From: Desulfovibrio intestinalis
Lineage (GTDB): Bacteria > Desulfobacterota > Desulfovibrionia > Desulfovibrionales > Desulfovibrionaceae
Assembly: GCF_014202345.1 (NCBI RefSeq)
Contig: NZ_JACHGO010000006.1
Location: 62,001 to 126,000 of the forward strand
Direction of reading: 5' to 3'
Length of the DNA: 64,000 bases
Shown: positions 8,833-18,405 of the stretch, one piece after another
How the letters are laid out: every line of letters begins with the position of its first letter
Position numbering within the stretch: position 1 is the stretch's first letter
Position numbers and translations under genes: made by a program
Notes under the pieces: generated by a model
What the model saw: the letters and a program-made list of their open reading frames with translations, nothing else
Database searches by the model: none
What the model was told of the DNA's origin: nothing

Positions 8833-9387
8833 ATGCCCATTATGGCGGAACTGCTCATGTTTCCTAAAGTATTTCGAAAAAAAAATAAAAATGCCGAGCC
8901 TGTTCCCGTGGGTGAAGTGCTGGCCGCGGTTATGGCCGGGCTTGGCGTGGACCCGGCGCAGGCTCAGGCGCGTAACCGCCTGAGTCATTTGTGGCAGAAC
9001 TGGAGCATGGTTATGGGCCCGGAGCTGGCAGAGCTGGCGCGCCCCCTGGGACATCACAGGGACCTGCTGCTCATAGGAGCCGAGGACGCCATGCTGGCTC
9101 AAGAACTGCACCTTATGAGCGGTGAGCTACTGGAAAGGGTCAATGCCTTTATGGAAGAACCCTTTTTCGGCGGGGTAAAGGTTTCACTGCTTATGGGCAA
9201 GCCGGGGCTGGATGTGACGGCCAGCAAGCCATTGCCGGATGAAGATATGGGCTGGCGCGCCCCCCGTGTTGTGACGCCCGACCCTATTCAGGCCAGGGGC
9301 GTTTTTCTTGAAGGTATGGACCCGGACTCGCCAGTGGCACGCGCGTACTCCCGCTTTGCGGAAAGCAGTGCCCGACGTAAAGTATAA
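8833..9387 (+). CDS. DUF721 / DciA-like protein
   Basis: A 184-residue protein of the DUF721 family, to which DciA belongs, the replicative helicase (DnaB) loader partner used by most bacteria lacking DnaC. Residues about 25-110 hold the conserved core: LWQNWSMVMGPELAELARPL, then LLLIGAEDAMLAQELHLMS and a helical stretch. The C-terminal 60 residues look disordered and Pro/Asp-rich. The first ATG at 8833 has no clear SD and Mets at 8842 and 8857 are alternatives. It is divergent from the SahR-like gene. DciA function is inferred from the family. Confidence 0.7.
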   Translation: MPIMAELLMFPKVFRKKNKNAEPVPVGEVLAAVMAGLGVDPAQAQARNRLSHLWQNWSMVMGPELAELARPLGHHRDLLLIGAEDAMLAQELHLMSGELLERVNAFMEEPFFGGVKVSLLMGKPGLDVTASKPLPDEDMGWRAPRVVTPDPIQARGVFLEGMDPDSPVARAYSRFAESSARRKV

Positions 9388-9793
9388 CTACATATAAATA
9401 TTGTATAAATGTTTTTGATTTAACATGAACCGCAATGCGACAAGCTCGTTTATGCCTGATTTTGCCGTGCTGATTTTTCAATTCTCTGGCCCAATTTTAT
9501 TCCTCCCGGCTCTGCGCAGTGCTTTGCACTCACCTGTGGGCCTGCCCTGGCTGCAGGTTGCTCCCGATAGTAAAATTCATGAAAAAGTATGATGAACCGC
9601 AAGATTGTTTCAAGAAATATGTTTTATATTTATTATATATTTTAATATGATATAATATACACAAAATATTTCTACATGCGATTTTGTTGTTTGCTTGCTG
9701 CTATTGTTGACAACCATTTGCATGCAGTGCTAGCTTCCAAAAAGCGTTACCCGCCTGCGCACAAATGGTGGGAAAGAGCACGCGGAGGATTGA
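9388..9793. other. A/T-rich intergenic region before the 125-residue gene
   Basis: About 400 bases without a credible gene. The part 9600-9675 is strongly A/T-rich with a perfect TATAAT at 9651-9656, plausible as the promoter zone of the following gene. I see no U-tailed terminator for the DUF721 gene. Confidence 0.45.
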
Positions 9794-10171
9794 ATGAACG
9801 TGCAAAAAATTATGGAAGACATTTGTCTGAAGCACGACAACGGCAGCGATTTCAGTTTTCGTGGCCGACTTTTTTCTGAGTGCTCGTGGTACGACGAAGC
9901 ACTTGGCATGCTCACCCGTCAAAAGCTTTATGTGACCGACACCAACGAACAGGTGTATTATATCGTGCGCTCGTCTGGTCAGGAGCGCAGCCGTCATGCG
10001 TACCGTCTTGCAGTACATGGCGACAATTGCATCATTCATAACGGCCTGGCCGAAATGTCTTTGCAGTTCGATATGCTCATGCTGGCCGTACGCGGCCTTT
10101 GCGGGCTTGAATCTGGCGCAACGCCTACACTTTCAATGGTGGAAGAAATGCTCAAGGCGGCTAACGCCTGA
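9794..10171 (+). CDS. Small conserved-looking protein of unknown function
   Basis: A 125-residue soluble protein I do not recognise. A good ribosome-binding site (GGAGG, 7 bp before the ATG), normal codon use and a strong terminator immediately downstream support it as a real monocistronic gene. The sequence is mixed alpha/beta with no signal peptide or membrane segment. Segments such as YVTDTNEQVYYIVRSSG and RHAYRLAVHGDNCIIHNG suggest a small beta-rich domain followed by helices. Confidence 0.7.
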   Translation: MNVQKIMEDICLKHDNGSDFSFRGRLFSECSWYDEALGMLTRQKLYVTDTNEQVYYIVRSSGQERSRHAYRLAVHGDNCIIHNGLAEMSLQFDMLMLAVRGLCGLESGATPTLSMVEEMLKAANA

Positions 10172-10193
10172 TTTTCCACATATCTTGATGTCT

Positions 10194-10232
10194 AAAGGGC
10201 GGCCCTTCTGGGTCGCCCTTTTGCGTTTTTGT
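10194..10232 (+). terminator. Rho-independent terminator of the 125-residue gene
   Basis: AAAGGGCGGCCC pairs with GGGTCGCCCTTT around TTCT and is followed by TGCGTTTTTG, 22 bp past the stop codon. Confidence 0.88.
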
Positions 10233-10441
10233 TGTCGGCGTTGTTACTCTAGAGTTTTTCAATAAACGGCAGGGGGTAAGCCGCATTGCCGGCCTGCGGG
10301 ACGGTTTTTCACGCAACAGTTCTGCGTTTGCGGGCGCCGGGCTTGCGCACGCAGTGGCTCTCGCTGGCATCATGCCCCGGCCCGAGTGCGGCGGGGCAGA
10401 GGCATCGGCTGTTGTTCCGCCAGAAGCACCAAGGTCTGCAC
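10233..10441. other. Convergent intergenic spacer without a recognisable feature
   Basis: G/C-rich DNA between two convergent terminators. The short frames overlapping it have no start signals or family resemblance, and I see nothing else in it. Confidence 0.5.
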
Positions 10442-10474
10442 AAAAATCCGCTGGCGTTTTTTTATGGCCAGCGG
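10442..10474 (-). terminator. Rho-independent terminator of the 301-residue membrane protein gene
   Basis: On the minus strand CCGCTGGC and GCCAGCGG form a stem over an A-rich loop and run into ATTTTTG. It lies about 145 bp past the stop at 10620 and is the only terminator for that gene. Confidence 0.75.
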
Positions 10475-10619
10475 TTCTTTTACTTGGCGCTGGCAACACG
10501 CAACAGGTCGGCCCCGTGCGGTTGCCACAAGCGTCCTTCAGCCCATTCCGGCGTCAAACTTTCGCTCCAAACAGCAGGGAAAAGCATCACACGAAAACCC
10601 TGCCTGGCGCGGGGCTATT

Positions 10620-11525
10620 TCAGTCCGTGGTTTCGGGCAGAGCCTTCTGGTCGTCGCGGGCTGAGCACTCTATTCGTGGCAGTGGCGTGAAGTAGTTGGT
10701 ACCCCAGGTGAGCGCCAGAACAAAAACTGCGGCGAAAAGGCCTATAACCGGGCTCCATAATGGCGCTGCGGAAAGAGATAACCGCATGAGCAGGGTGCCT
10801 ATAACAAACCCGGAGTTGCGGAATACAGCGTGAAAGGCGGGCATGTAGCGTTGCGCTATAAGCACCAGGGTGATGTCTGAAAAAATCAAAATGGTGTACA
10901 GAGTTTCAAAAAAGCTCTGGTCGTTGCCTGTGGTGACAAAAGAAATAACATCCCGCACGGCGACGCAAAGGAAAATGATGAAGAGCAGCAGGGCCAGCAG
11001 CTTTTTGCTCATGACATAACGCATACGCAGATCTGGAGAGGAGATGAAATGCATGTGCCGGCGGGCAATGCGCTTGTACAGCCCAAGGCATAGGTATACC
11101 AGCAGGGCGCCCGCGCCCGAGACGGCGATATAGAGCACGGGCAGCATATCGCTGGCCACGCTGACGGGCTCCGGCAAATGGCTCAATTCCTTGAAGGCGT
11201 TGCGAAGCAGAATAAGGGTAAGAATTTCAAATTGCTTGCCCATTGATTGCGAAAGGGAGCTGGGTATGACGAGGATGAGCCCCATAACCTCAAGCACCAA
11301 TATGAGCGTAAAAGCTAGATGGATAGCGTAAAAATGGCTGGTGGGCGTGACGGAAGACAACCAGGGGGGCAAAATTCCCTGTCTGTTCAGCTCAATACCC
11401 AGAAGGGCCAGCAAATAGACCCAGAGGATGAAAAAAGCCACACGCCGTTGGGTGACAGCGCGTTCCCAACTGTGTTGCAACCAATCAAATGCATCAGTAA
11501 TGGGCTGCAATTTTTCAATAAACAT
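10620..11525 (-). CDS. Multi-pass inner-membrane protein of unknown function
   Basis: A 301-residue protein with about six hydrophobic segments, including VAFFILWVYLLALLGIEL, a segment around VLYIAVSGAGALLVYLCLG, LLALLLFIIFLCVAVRDVI, and two near the C-terminus, separated by short basic loops (KRIARRHMHF). No catalytic or transporter motif is visible. I use the ATG at 11525 because AGAGGGG lies about 11 bp before it; a GTG 12 bp upstream would sit almost on the SD. Monocistronic and convergent with the 125-residue gene. Confidence 0.7.
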   Translation of the reverse strand: MFIEKLQPITDAFDWLQHSWERAVTQRRVAFFILWVYLLALLGIELNRQGILPPWLSSVTPTSHFYAIHLAFTLILVLEVMGLILVIPSSLSQSMGKQFEILTLILLRNAFKELSHLPEPVSVASDMLPVLYIAVSGAGALLVYLCLGLYKRIARRHMHFISSPDLRMRYVMSKKLLALLLFIIFLCVAVRDVISFVTTGNDQSFFETLYTILIFSDITLVLIAQRYMPAFHAVFRNSGFVIGTLLMRLSLSAAPLWSPVIGLFAAVFVLALTWGTNYFTPLPRIECSARDDQKALPETTD

Positions 11526-11806
11526 ATTTTGAAACACCCCTCTGAGCGAAATATTCGTTGTCTTGTTGTGTGCTGAAAAAGCATAGCCACACGCGGATAA
11601 ATGTCAAAGACAGCTTTGCGGCAGGCCTGTGACAGAAGAGACAATTTTTTGGCGGCAGTTGCGGTTGCACATATATGCCCCCGTTATTCGGGTTTTTGCC
11701 CACTACTTGCCTTCCGCGCGCATTGAACGTAGAAAAAGGGCTTCCCCCAAAACCATCTGTCTGTCATGTTAATAGATTGCCACAGTGCCTACGAGGTTAG
11801 AACGCC

Positions 11807-14800
11807 ATGCCCCATAAGGGTCCGCATATTTCCATTTCTCCCGACTATGTGGTGAACCGCATTCTGCGCATTAATATTGATGATTTTGCCGAATGGCCCG
11901 AATCCGTGCGCAACCTTGCCATCGCCATAGCCGAAGAGCTTTTTCTGGTGGCTTACAATCCCTTCATTGACGCCGATACCGTGCGCGGCAGCGTGCGCGC
12001 GAGCTTTGAAAAAGAAGCCGTTTCTCTGGCGCATTATTATGCCACGGCCATTGGCGAGGGCATTACCATGTTCTGGTCGGCCCACCAGGCCGAAATGGAG
12101 TTCAGGGAAAAGCTTATCGACGCTCTGGGCGACATCCTGCCTGCGGAATGTATTTTGACCAATCCCGGCGCACTGGTGGAATCTGCCACCGACGCGACGG
12201 ACTTGCGCATGGAGCTGCCCCTGCTTGTGGTTGAACCCGACACCACAGAGCAGGTGGCCGAGCTGGTGAAGCTGGCCAATGACATGAAGTTCGCCCTTAT
12301 TCCGCGTGGCGGCGGATCGGGCATGACAGGCGGCGCCGTGCCCGCGCGCAAGCGTACCCTTATCGTGAGCCTCACTCGCCTTACGCGCGTGGGGGACATT
12401 GATTTGAAGGATATGACAGTAACCTGTCAGGCCGGGGCCATTACCCAGACTGTCATAAACGCCGTTGACGCTGCTGGCGCTCTTTTTTCCGTTGACCCGG
12501 CCTCCAAGCAGGCTTCGTCCATTGGCGGGAATATTTCAGAAAATGCCGGCGGCCCAATGGCCTTTGAATACGGCACCACGCTGGACAACCTGCTGTGGTG
12601 GCGCATGGTGACGCCCACTGGTGAAATCATCACCATCGAACGCGAAAATCATCCGCGCCACAAGATTCTTGCCACAGAAACTGCGGTCTTTGTGGTCAAG
12701 GACGTGAGCGGCGGCGTGCGCAACGTGGTACACCTGCGTGGCGATGAAATCCGCCTGCCGGGCCTTGGCAAGGACGTGACCAACAAGGCTCTGGGCGGGC
12801 TGCCCGGCATGCAGAAAGAAGGCGTGGACGGCATTATCACCGAAGCCTGCTTTATTCTGCATCCCAAGCCCAAGCACAAGCGCATTATGGTGCTGGAATT
12901 TTTTGGCCGGTCAATGCACCCGGCTGCCATAGTGGTGCGCGAACTGGTGGCCCTGCGTAACCGTATTCGCGAAGAAGGCGACTACGCCCACCTTTCGGCC
13001 ATGGAAGAATTCAACGCCAAGTACGTTCAGGCCATCGAATACAAGCGCAAGTCTGAAAAATACGAAGGTTCGCCCATTTCGGTCATTATCCTTCAGGTGG
13101 ACGGCGACGATCCCTATCTGCTGGACACCTGCGTGGGCGATATCGTCAGCGTGGTGGAGCAACAGGAGAACGTTGATATTATTGTGGCCGCCGACGACAA
13201 GGAAGGCGAGCGCTTCTGGGAAGACCGCCACAAGCTTTCGGCCATAGCCAAGCGCACCTCCGGCTTCAAGCTTAACGAAGACGTTGTTATTCCTATGGAG
13301 CGCATACCGGATTTCGCGCTCTTTCTTGAGCAGGTCAACCTGGAATGCACTGCTGCGGCCTACCGTCATGCCCTTCAGGAAGTGGGGCGGCTGCCCGGTT
13401 ATCCGATGGAAGACAAGGACTTCAACCGGGAATTTTCACAGGCTTCCAAGGCCGCTTCGGGCGACATTTCCGCCGCCGACCTGTCTGATATGGAAATGGC
13501 CGACCGTGCTGATACCTTTCTTGAAGCCCTGAAAGAAAAATATCCGCACCTCGCCAAGAAGATCATCAAGATTCACGAGTATATGAACGCCAGCCGCATT
13601 GTTGTAGCCAGCCACATGCACGCTGGTGACGGCAACTGCCATGTGAACATTCCCGTGAATTCCAACGATGCCCAGATGCTGGAAGAAGCCGAAGAAGTGG
13701 CAGCCCGCGTTATGGCTGAATGCCAGGAAATGGGCGGTGAAGTCTCGGGCGAGCACGGCATCGGCATCACCAAGATAGCCTTTTTCAGCAAAGAAAAAAT
13801 GGACGCCCTGCGGGCCTTCAAGGAACGCGTGGACCCCCGCGACGTTATGAATCCCGCCAAGCTGGTCTACCGCGACCTGCCCGTGCGTCCCTTTACCTTC
13901 TCCTTCAACCGCCTTATCCGCGACATTCGCGAAAGCGGCTTGCCGGACAAGGACAAGCTTATCCACCTGCTCACATCCATTCAGGTGTGCACGCGCTGCG
14001 GCAAGTGCAAGCAGGTCTGCTCCATGTGCTATCCTGAACGCTCCATGCAGTACCACCCGCGCAACAAGAATATGGTGCTGGGTATGCTGCTGGAGGCGGT
14101 GTATTATTCGCAGGTCAACAAGGGCCGCATTGATGAACGTCTGCTCAAGTGGATGCGTGATGTGGTGGAGCACTGCACGGCCTGTGGGCGCTGCATGGCC
14201 AACTGCCCGGTGAAGATTCCTTCCGGCGAAGTGGCCCTGACCCTTCGTGCCCTGCTGGAGCATGAAGGCGCTGGCGGGCATCCCATCAAAGGGCGCGCGC
14301 TGGACTGGCTTGGGCATGATATTGCCAACCGTGTGCCCAAGGCCGCCAAGATGGCCTCTCTGGGCCAGAAGATGCAAAACAAGTTTCTTGGCTTTGTGCC
14401 CGAAGTGTGGAAGCGCCGCATGCAAAGCCCGCTTTTTTCGGGGCGCGGGCCCAAGATGGGCTATACCAACCTCTATGAAGCCCTCAAGCTGCACAGGGGG
14501 GCGGTTTTTGCGCCTGAAGAGCCAACACCCGGCATGCCACTGGTTTTGTACTTCCCGGGCTGCGGCGGCGCGCTTTTCTATGACCGCATTGGTGTTTCTT
14601 CCATAATGCTGCTGCTCAAGGCTGGTTTTGCCGTGGCTGTGCCGCCCAGGCATATGTGCTGCGGGTTCCCCCTGCTGGCAGCGGGGATGGACACTGCCTT
14701 TGAAGACAATATGGCCCAAAATCGCCAATACATGGCTTCAATGCTGCGTAACCTGGCCAAGCAGGGCTTTGACTGCAAGTATCTGGTGACAGCCTGCGGT

Positions 14801-15358
14801 TCCTGCCGCGACGGGCTGGAGCGTATGAACTTGCAGGCCCAATTCCCGGATCTGCTGATGCGCGACGTGGCGCAGCTTACGCTGCCGCTGCTTTCTCGCG
14901 ATGACCTGAGCGCACCCCTGCCCGAAGGCTCCAAGGTGCTCTATCACGGGGCTTGCCACTGTGAGTGGGCCGACGTGCACAAGGTCAAGGGGCAGCAACA
15001 GGTGGTGCGCACCCTGGCTGATTTCACCGGAGCCAAGGTCGCGCTGAATCCCGGTTGCTGCGGTGAGTCCGGCATGGGAGCGATGACTTCGCCCCAGATT
15101 TACAACCTGTTGCGCTCGCGCAAGCAAAAGAGGCTTGGTGATGCTATGGGCGAAAATTATGAAGGCCCGGTAGTTGTGGGCTGCCCGTCGTGCAAGATCG
15201 GCATTGCCCGCTGCCTCATCAATATGCACGACAAGCACCCCGTGCTGCATGTGGCGGAATGGCTGGCCGGGCTTGTGGATGGCGAGGACCGCCGCCAGAG
15301 TTTCCGTAAGAAAGTCAATGAAACCAAGGGTGATGTGCGGGTTATCAACCTGAAGTAG
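11807..15358 (+). CDS. FAD-binding and iron-sulfur oxidoreductase fusion (D-lactate/glycolate dehydrogenase type)
   Basis: An 1183-residue fusion of a GlcD/Dld-like flavoprotein and a GlcF-like iron-sulfur protein. Residues about 139-320 are the PCMH-type FAD domain (LIPRGGGSGMTGG, SSIGGNISENAGGP). Residues about 330-690 are the substrate and FAD C-terminal domain, with HMHAGDGNCHVN and GEVSGEHGIG. Two 4Fe-4S ligand sets follow: CTRCGKCKQVC (from 727) and CTACGRCMANCP (from 789). Two CCG-type domains carry CCGFP (951) and CCGESG (1084). It probably oxidises a 2-hydroxy acid, most likely D-lactate, and passes electrons through the clusters to quinone or a membrane carrier. The first 130 residues are an extra domain without obvious homolog. 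SD GAGG lies 11 bp before the ATG. Confidence 0.92.
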   Translation: MPHKGPHISISPDYVVNRILRINIDDFAEWPESVRNLAIAIAEELFLVAYNPFIDADTVRGSVRASFEKEAVSLAHYYATAIGEGITMFWSAHQAEMEFREKLIDALGDILPAECILTNPGALVESATDATDLRMELPLLVVEPDTTEQVAELVKLANDMKFALIPRGGGSGMTGGAVPARKRTLIVSLTRLTRVGDIDLKDMTVTCQAGAITQTVINAVDAAGALFSVDPASKQASSIGGNISENAGGPMAFEYGTTLDNLLWWRMVTPTGEIITIERENHPRHKILATETAVFVVKDVSGGVRNVVHLRGDEIRLPGLGKDVTNKALGGLPGMQKEGVDGIITEACFILHPKPKHKRIMVLEFFGRSMHPAAIVVRELVALRNRIREEGDYAHLSAMEEFNAKYVQAIEYKRKSEKYEGSPISVIILQVDGDDPYLLDTCVGDIVSVVEQQENVDIIVAADDKEGERFWEDRHKLSAIAKRTSGFKLNEDVVIPMERIPDFALFLEQVNLECTAAAYRHALQEVGRLPGYPMEDKDFNREFSQASKAASGDISAADLSDMEMADRADTFLEALKEKYPHLAKKIIKIHEYMNASRIVVASHMHAGDGNCHVNIPVNSNDAQMLEEAEEVAARVMAECQEMGGEVSGEHGIGITKIAFFSKEKMDALRAFKERVDPRDVMNPAKLVYRDLPVRPFTFSFNRLIRDIRESGLPDKDKLIHLLTSIQVCTRCGKCKQVCSMCYPERSMQYHPRNKNMVLGMLLEAVYYSQVNKGRIDERLLKWMRDVVEHCTACGRCMANCPVKIPSGEVALTLRALLEHEGAGGHPIKGRALDWLGHDIANRVPKAAKMASLGQKMQNKFLGFVPEVWKRRMQSPLFSGRGPKMGYTNLYEALKLHRGAVFAPEEPTPGMPLVLYFPGCGGALFYDRIGVSSIMLLLKAGFAVAVPPRHMCCGFPLLAAGMDTAFEDNMAQNRQYMASMLRNLAKQGFDCKYLVTACGSCRDGLERMNLQAQFPDLLMRDVAQLTLPLLSRDDLSAPLPEGSKVLYHGACHCEWADVHKVKGQQQVVRTLADFTGAKVALNPGCCGESGMGAMTSPQIYNLLRSRKQKRLGDAMGENYEGPVVVGCPSCKIGIARCLINMHDKHPVLHVAEWLAGLVDGEDRRQSFRKKVNETKGDVRVINLK

Positions 15359-15584
15359 GTGTTCTGCAAGGCGCATTGCGGTTTTGTGGCAAGCGTCAAG
15401 GATTGAATATACAAGTGCCGTCTCTGTTATGCAGGGGCGGCATTTGGCGTTTGAGGTGTGTACGTTGCGGCAGCGGGGAAATGGGGATTGGAGCTTTGAG
15501 AGTATGGTGTTGTGGCCTGTGGGTATGTGTCGATCTGACAAGCGAGGAGGAAAGAAAAATTGTTTCTTGTACCCTGCGGGTACG

Positions 15585-16920
15585 GAGGCTTTCTCGCTTA
15601 TGTTGTTTTGGCCGCCTCGGCAGTGTCGTCACGAGATGAATTTTCTTGTTATTTCAAGGAGAACTAGCCTTTTATGTAAGGAGTGTACTCTGGTAGTACT
15701 CGACTGAAAGAAAAGGAGAAGTTCGACGCAGAAATAATAGGAAAGGCGCTCGTAACGACACTGCCTACGCGGCACGCGGCAGAAGGGGCCTGTTAGGGGC
15801 TGCCGCCCCTCCGAGGCCCCCCTCTGCACTCCCCCCGGACGACCCCGCTGGGCTTTCGTATATCTCCACTTCCCCCAATAAGCCTTCACGGGCCTTCCAA
15901 ATTCCATCATTTCGCGAGGGCTGCGCGGTTTTCGCTTCGGGAGCTTCCCTCCCTTCGGTCGGGTGATCTCCCTGCGCGCCACGCAATGCCATCGCTGAGT
16001 TTCGTTGTGTGTGGGCAGGGGGCGTCTGATGAGCGGGGTGTGGGCTGGCCGAAAATTTGGAGTTTGTCTTTTGACTGATGTGTGTAGTGCCCTGCGGGCA
16101 CGGTGCCTTCCCGTTTATGTTATTGGGTCGCCTACGCGGCGGGCGGCAGAAGGGGCCTGTTAGGGGCTGCCGCCCCTCCGAGGCCCCCTCTGCACTCCCC
16201 CCGGACGACCCCGCTGGGTTTTCGTATATCTCCACTCCCACGGGATAGCCTTCACGGGCTTTCCATATTTCGCCATTGTGCGAGGGCTGCGCGGCTTTTG
16301 CTTCGGGAGCTTCCTCGCTTCGCTCGGTGATCTCCCTGCGCGCCGCGCAATGCCACTGGGCGCTTATGCATTGGGTGTCAGCTTTGGTGAATCTGAGTGC
16401 TAAGACTCGTCTGGCGAGCTGTAAAGAAATCTATTCCCACCGTAATCCCAATGCTTTCAAGGCGGCAGGTGCCACTCCATAATCAATTTGATCGAGGTTT
16501 TGCAGTTTCTCAAGCAAAGCGCAGGCCATTGCCGGGGGCGGCGTCATAAAGAACCGAAGCCGACACGTCGGCGAGGTTCGTGCGTAGCCGCCCCCGAAAA
16601 AGATATTTGGTGGTCGGGGTAGAACAGGGGGTGCTTCGGGGGGGATGCAAGGGGGGCCGAGAAGGGGGCGAAGCCCCATAACCGGCCCCACCTTGCCGCG
16701 CGCCGCGCAGGCGGCAGAACTAAAAAGAGGAAAAGCCGACGTACCCGCAGGGCACAAATAGCTTTATAACAGCGACTCCATTCTTCTATTGCGGCCGCAG
16801 CTATCCCACTTTGCTGCGCGCCGCGCAGGCGGCAGAACTAAAAAGAAGAAAAACCGCCGTACCCGTATGGTACAAACGGTTTCGTAAAAGCGATGCCATT
16901 CTTCTATGCGCACTAAGCGC
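15585..16920. repeat. Composite dispersed repeat, copy 1
   Basis: Most of the 1.6-kb space between the oxidoreductase and gadB is a mosaic of modules that recur in the same order at 39.6-40.9 kb. Module 1 (about 15630-15765) carries GAGATGAATTTTCTTGTTAT. Module 2 (15766-15995) contains the nested stem GGGGCCT/AGGCCCC around AGGGGC/GCCCCT at 15785-15820 and is repeated at 16130-16355. Module 3 is a structured stem at 16533-16596. Module 4 is a 118-119 bp unit present twice (from 16692 and 16810). The frames in it differ between copies mostly by amino-acid-changing substitutions, so I treat the element as non-coding. Confidence 0.85.
16533..16596. repeat. Structured stem module of the dispersed repeat (copy 1)
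   Basis: Outer stem CGGGGGCGGC/GCCGCCCCCG (16533-16542 with 16587-16596), middle stem GAACC/GGTTC (16551-16555 with 16575-16579), apical stem GCCGAC/GTCGGC (16559-16564 with 16567-16572). In the copy at 40337-40400 the fourth outer pair is A-T instead of G-C, both sides changed together. Confidence 0.8.
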
Positions 16921-16932
16921 ACCCCTCAATTT

Positions 16933-16975
16933 GCGGGGAAGACCCTTTCTCAAGTTTCAAAAGGGTCTCCCCCGC
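16933..16975. terminator. Strong hairpin downstream of gadB
   Basis: GCGGGGAAGACCCTTT (16933-16948) pairs with AAAGGGTCTCCCCCGC (16960-16975), 20 bp past the gadB stop codon. No clear U-run follows on either strand, so it may protect the mRNA end rather than terminate by itself. Confidence 0.5.
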
Positions 16976-16995
16976 TGGCAGGAGCAGTTTAGTGT

Positions 16996-18402
16996 TTACT
17001 TTTTGCAGTGGCGGCCAGCGTGGCTGTTGCTGCCAGCTTCAGACTCTGTGAGCGGCTTGCTTACAGGGTGCGAATCAAAGTGGGCCATAGCCCTCTTGAT
17101 ATCGTCAATGAGCAGGCTGCCCAGGTCGCGGCTGAAACCGTGGCGTACCAGTACGCGCATGACGACGAGGTCTTCGCGGTGTGCGGGCATCGAGTAGGCA
17201 GGGACCTGCCATCCGCGTGAACGCAGGCGGTCAGAGAGGTCGTACAGTGAGTAGTTGACCTTGGCCTTGGGTTTGAAGGCCCAGCACAGGGCAGGGATGC
17301 CGCCGCGTCCGTTGTACAGCACCTCAAAGGGGCCGAGCTTGCCGATGGCGTCGCCAAGGTAGCGGGCCGTGTCATAGCAGTTCTGGTGAATACGGCGATA
17401 ACCTTCCTTGCCGAGGCGCAGGAAGTTGTAATACTGAGCGATAATCTGCCCGCCGGGGCGTGAGAAGTTGAGAGCGAAGGTGGGCATGTTGCCACCGAGG
17501 TAGTTCACATTGAAAATGAGGTCTTCGGGAAGATCAGCTTTTTCGCGCCATACAACCCAGCCAACGCCCAACGGTGCGAGGCCGAACTTGTGGCCGGAAG
17601 AGTTGATGGATTTGACCCGGGGCAGGCGGAAGTCCCAGAGCAGGTCAGGCTCAATGAAGGGCGCCAAAAAGCCGCCGCTGGCTCCGTCCACATGGATGGG
17701 AATGTCCCAGCCTTTGCTTTTCTGCAACTTGTCCAGAGCCTTGCTTACTTCTTCCACAGGCTCGTACTGGCCCGTGAAGGTCACGCCCAGGGTGGGCACA
17801 ACGCCGATGGTGTTTTCGTCGCAGCGCTTGATGACTTCGTCTGCGGTCATTATCAAACGGTCTTTTTCCATCGGAATTTCACGCAGTTCCACGTCCCAGT
17901 AGCGGGCGAACTTTTCCCAGCAAACCTGTACGGGGCCGCAAACCATATTGGGCTTGTCGTACGGCTTGCCTGCGGCCTTACGCATGTTGACCCAACGGCG
18001 CTTCATGCCAAGCCCGCCAAGCATGGCCGCTTCGCTGGAACCAGTGGTAGAGCAGCCAAGGGTTCCCTTGGGATCGGGGGAGTTCCACAAATCGGCCAAC
18101 ATGTGCACGCAGCGTGTTTCTGTTTCGGCTGTTTGCGGATATTCGTCCTTGTCGATCATGTTTTTATCAACGCATTCGGCCATGATCTGGTTGATTTCAG
18201 GGTCTACCCAGGTCTGGCAGAACGTGGCCAGGTTCTGGCGCGAATTCCCGTCCAGCATCAGTTCGTCATGAATGGCCTGATAAACGTCGCGGGGGCGGCT
18301 TTCATTTTTGGGCATCTCGTAGCGCGGCATGGCATCGGCCATATCTGACGCGGCGTAGGTGTCGTCAAGCACGGTATTACGCAGGGTATTCTTTGCAGTC
18401 AT
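16996..18402 (-). CDS. gadB: Glutamate decarboxylase
   Basis: PLP enzyme converting glutamate to GABA and CO2 while consuming a proton; the central reaction of glutamate-dependent acid resistance. 468 residues, as in E. coli GadB (466). Visible signatures: [16 protein letters not shown] (phosphate-binding region), [11 protein letters not shown] (Asp that contacts the PLP ring nitrogen), and [10 protein letters not shown] with the PLP-binding Lys near residue 272. The C-terminus ends AGRHCKK. Its start lies 3 bp from the gadC stop codon on the same strand, so gadC and gadB are one operon. Confidence 0.96.
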   Translation of the reverse strand: MTAKNTLRNTVLDDTYAASDMADAMPRYEMPKNESRPRDVYQAIHDELMLDGNSRQNLATFCQTWVDPEINQIMAECVDKNMIDKDEYPQTAETETRCVHMLADLWNSPDPKGTLGCSTTGSSEAAMLGGLGMKRRWVNMRKAAGKPYDKPNMVCGPVQVCWEKFARYWDVELREIPMEKDRLIMTADEVIKRCDENTIGVVPTLGVTFTGQYEPVEEVSKALDKLQKSKGWDIPIHVDGASGGFLAPFIEPDLLWDFRLPRVKSINSSGHKFGLAPLGVGWVVWREKADLPEDLIFNVNYLGGNMPTFALNFSRPGGQIIAQYYNFLRLGKEGYRRIHQNCYDTARYLGDAIGKLGPFEVLYNGRGGIPALCWAFKPKAKVNYSLYDLSDRLRSRGWQVPAYSMPAHREDLVVMRVLVRHGFSRDLGSLLIDDIKRAMAHFDSHPVSKPLTESEAGSNSHAGRHCKK

Positions 18403-18405
18403 GCT

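Noticed and set aside
13436..14728. 430-codon minus-strand frame within the FAD/Fe-S oxidoreductase
   Set aside because: Lies wholly opposite conserved FAD and 4Fe-4S motifs; no ribosome-binding site and His/Gln-rich composition typical of antisense frames.
15629..16241. Minus-strand frames in the dispersed repeat with a shared peptide (EGRQPLTGPFCR...)
   Set aside because: The same peptide occurs in copy 2, but differences are mostly amino-acid-changing, frames end at different points, and stems are better conserved than codons. Probably over-predicted coding in a structured repeat.
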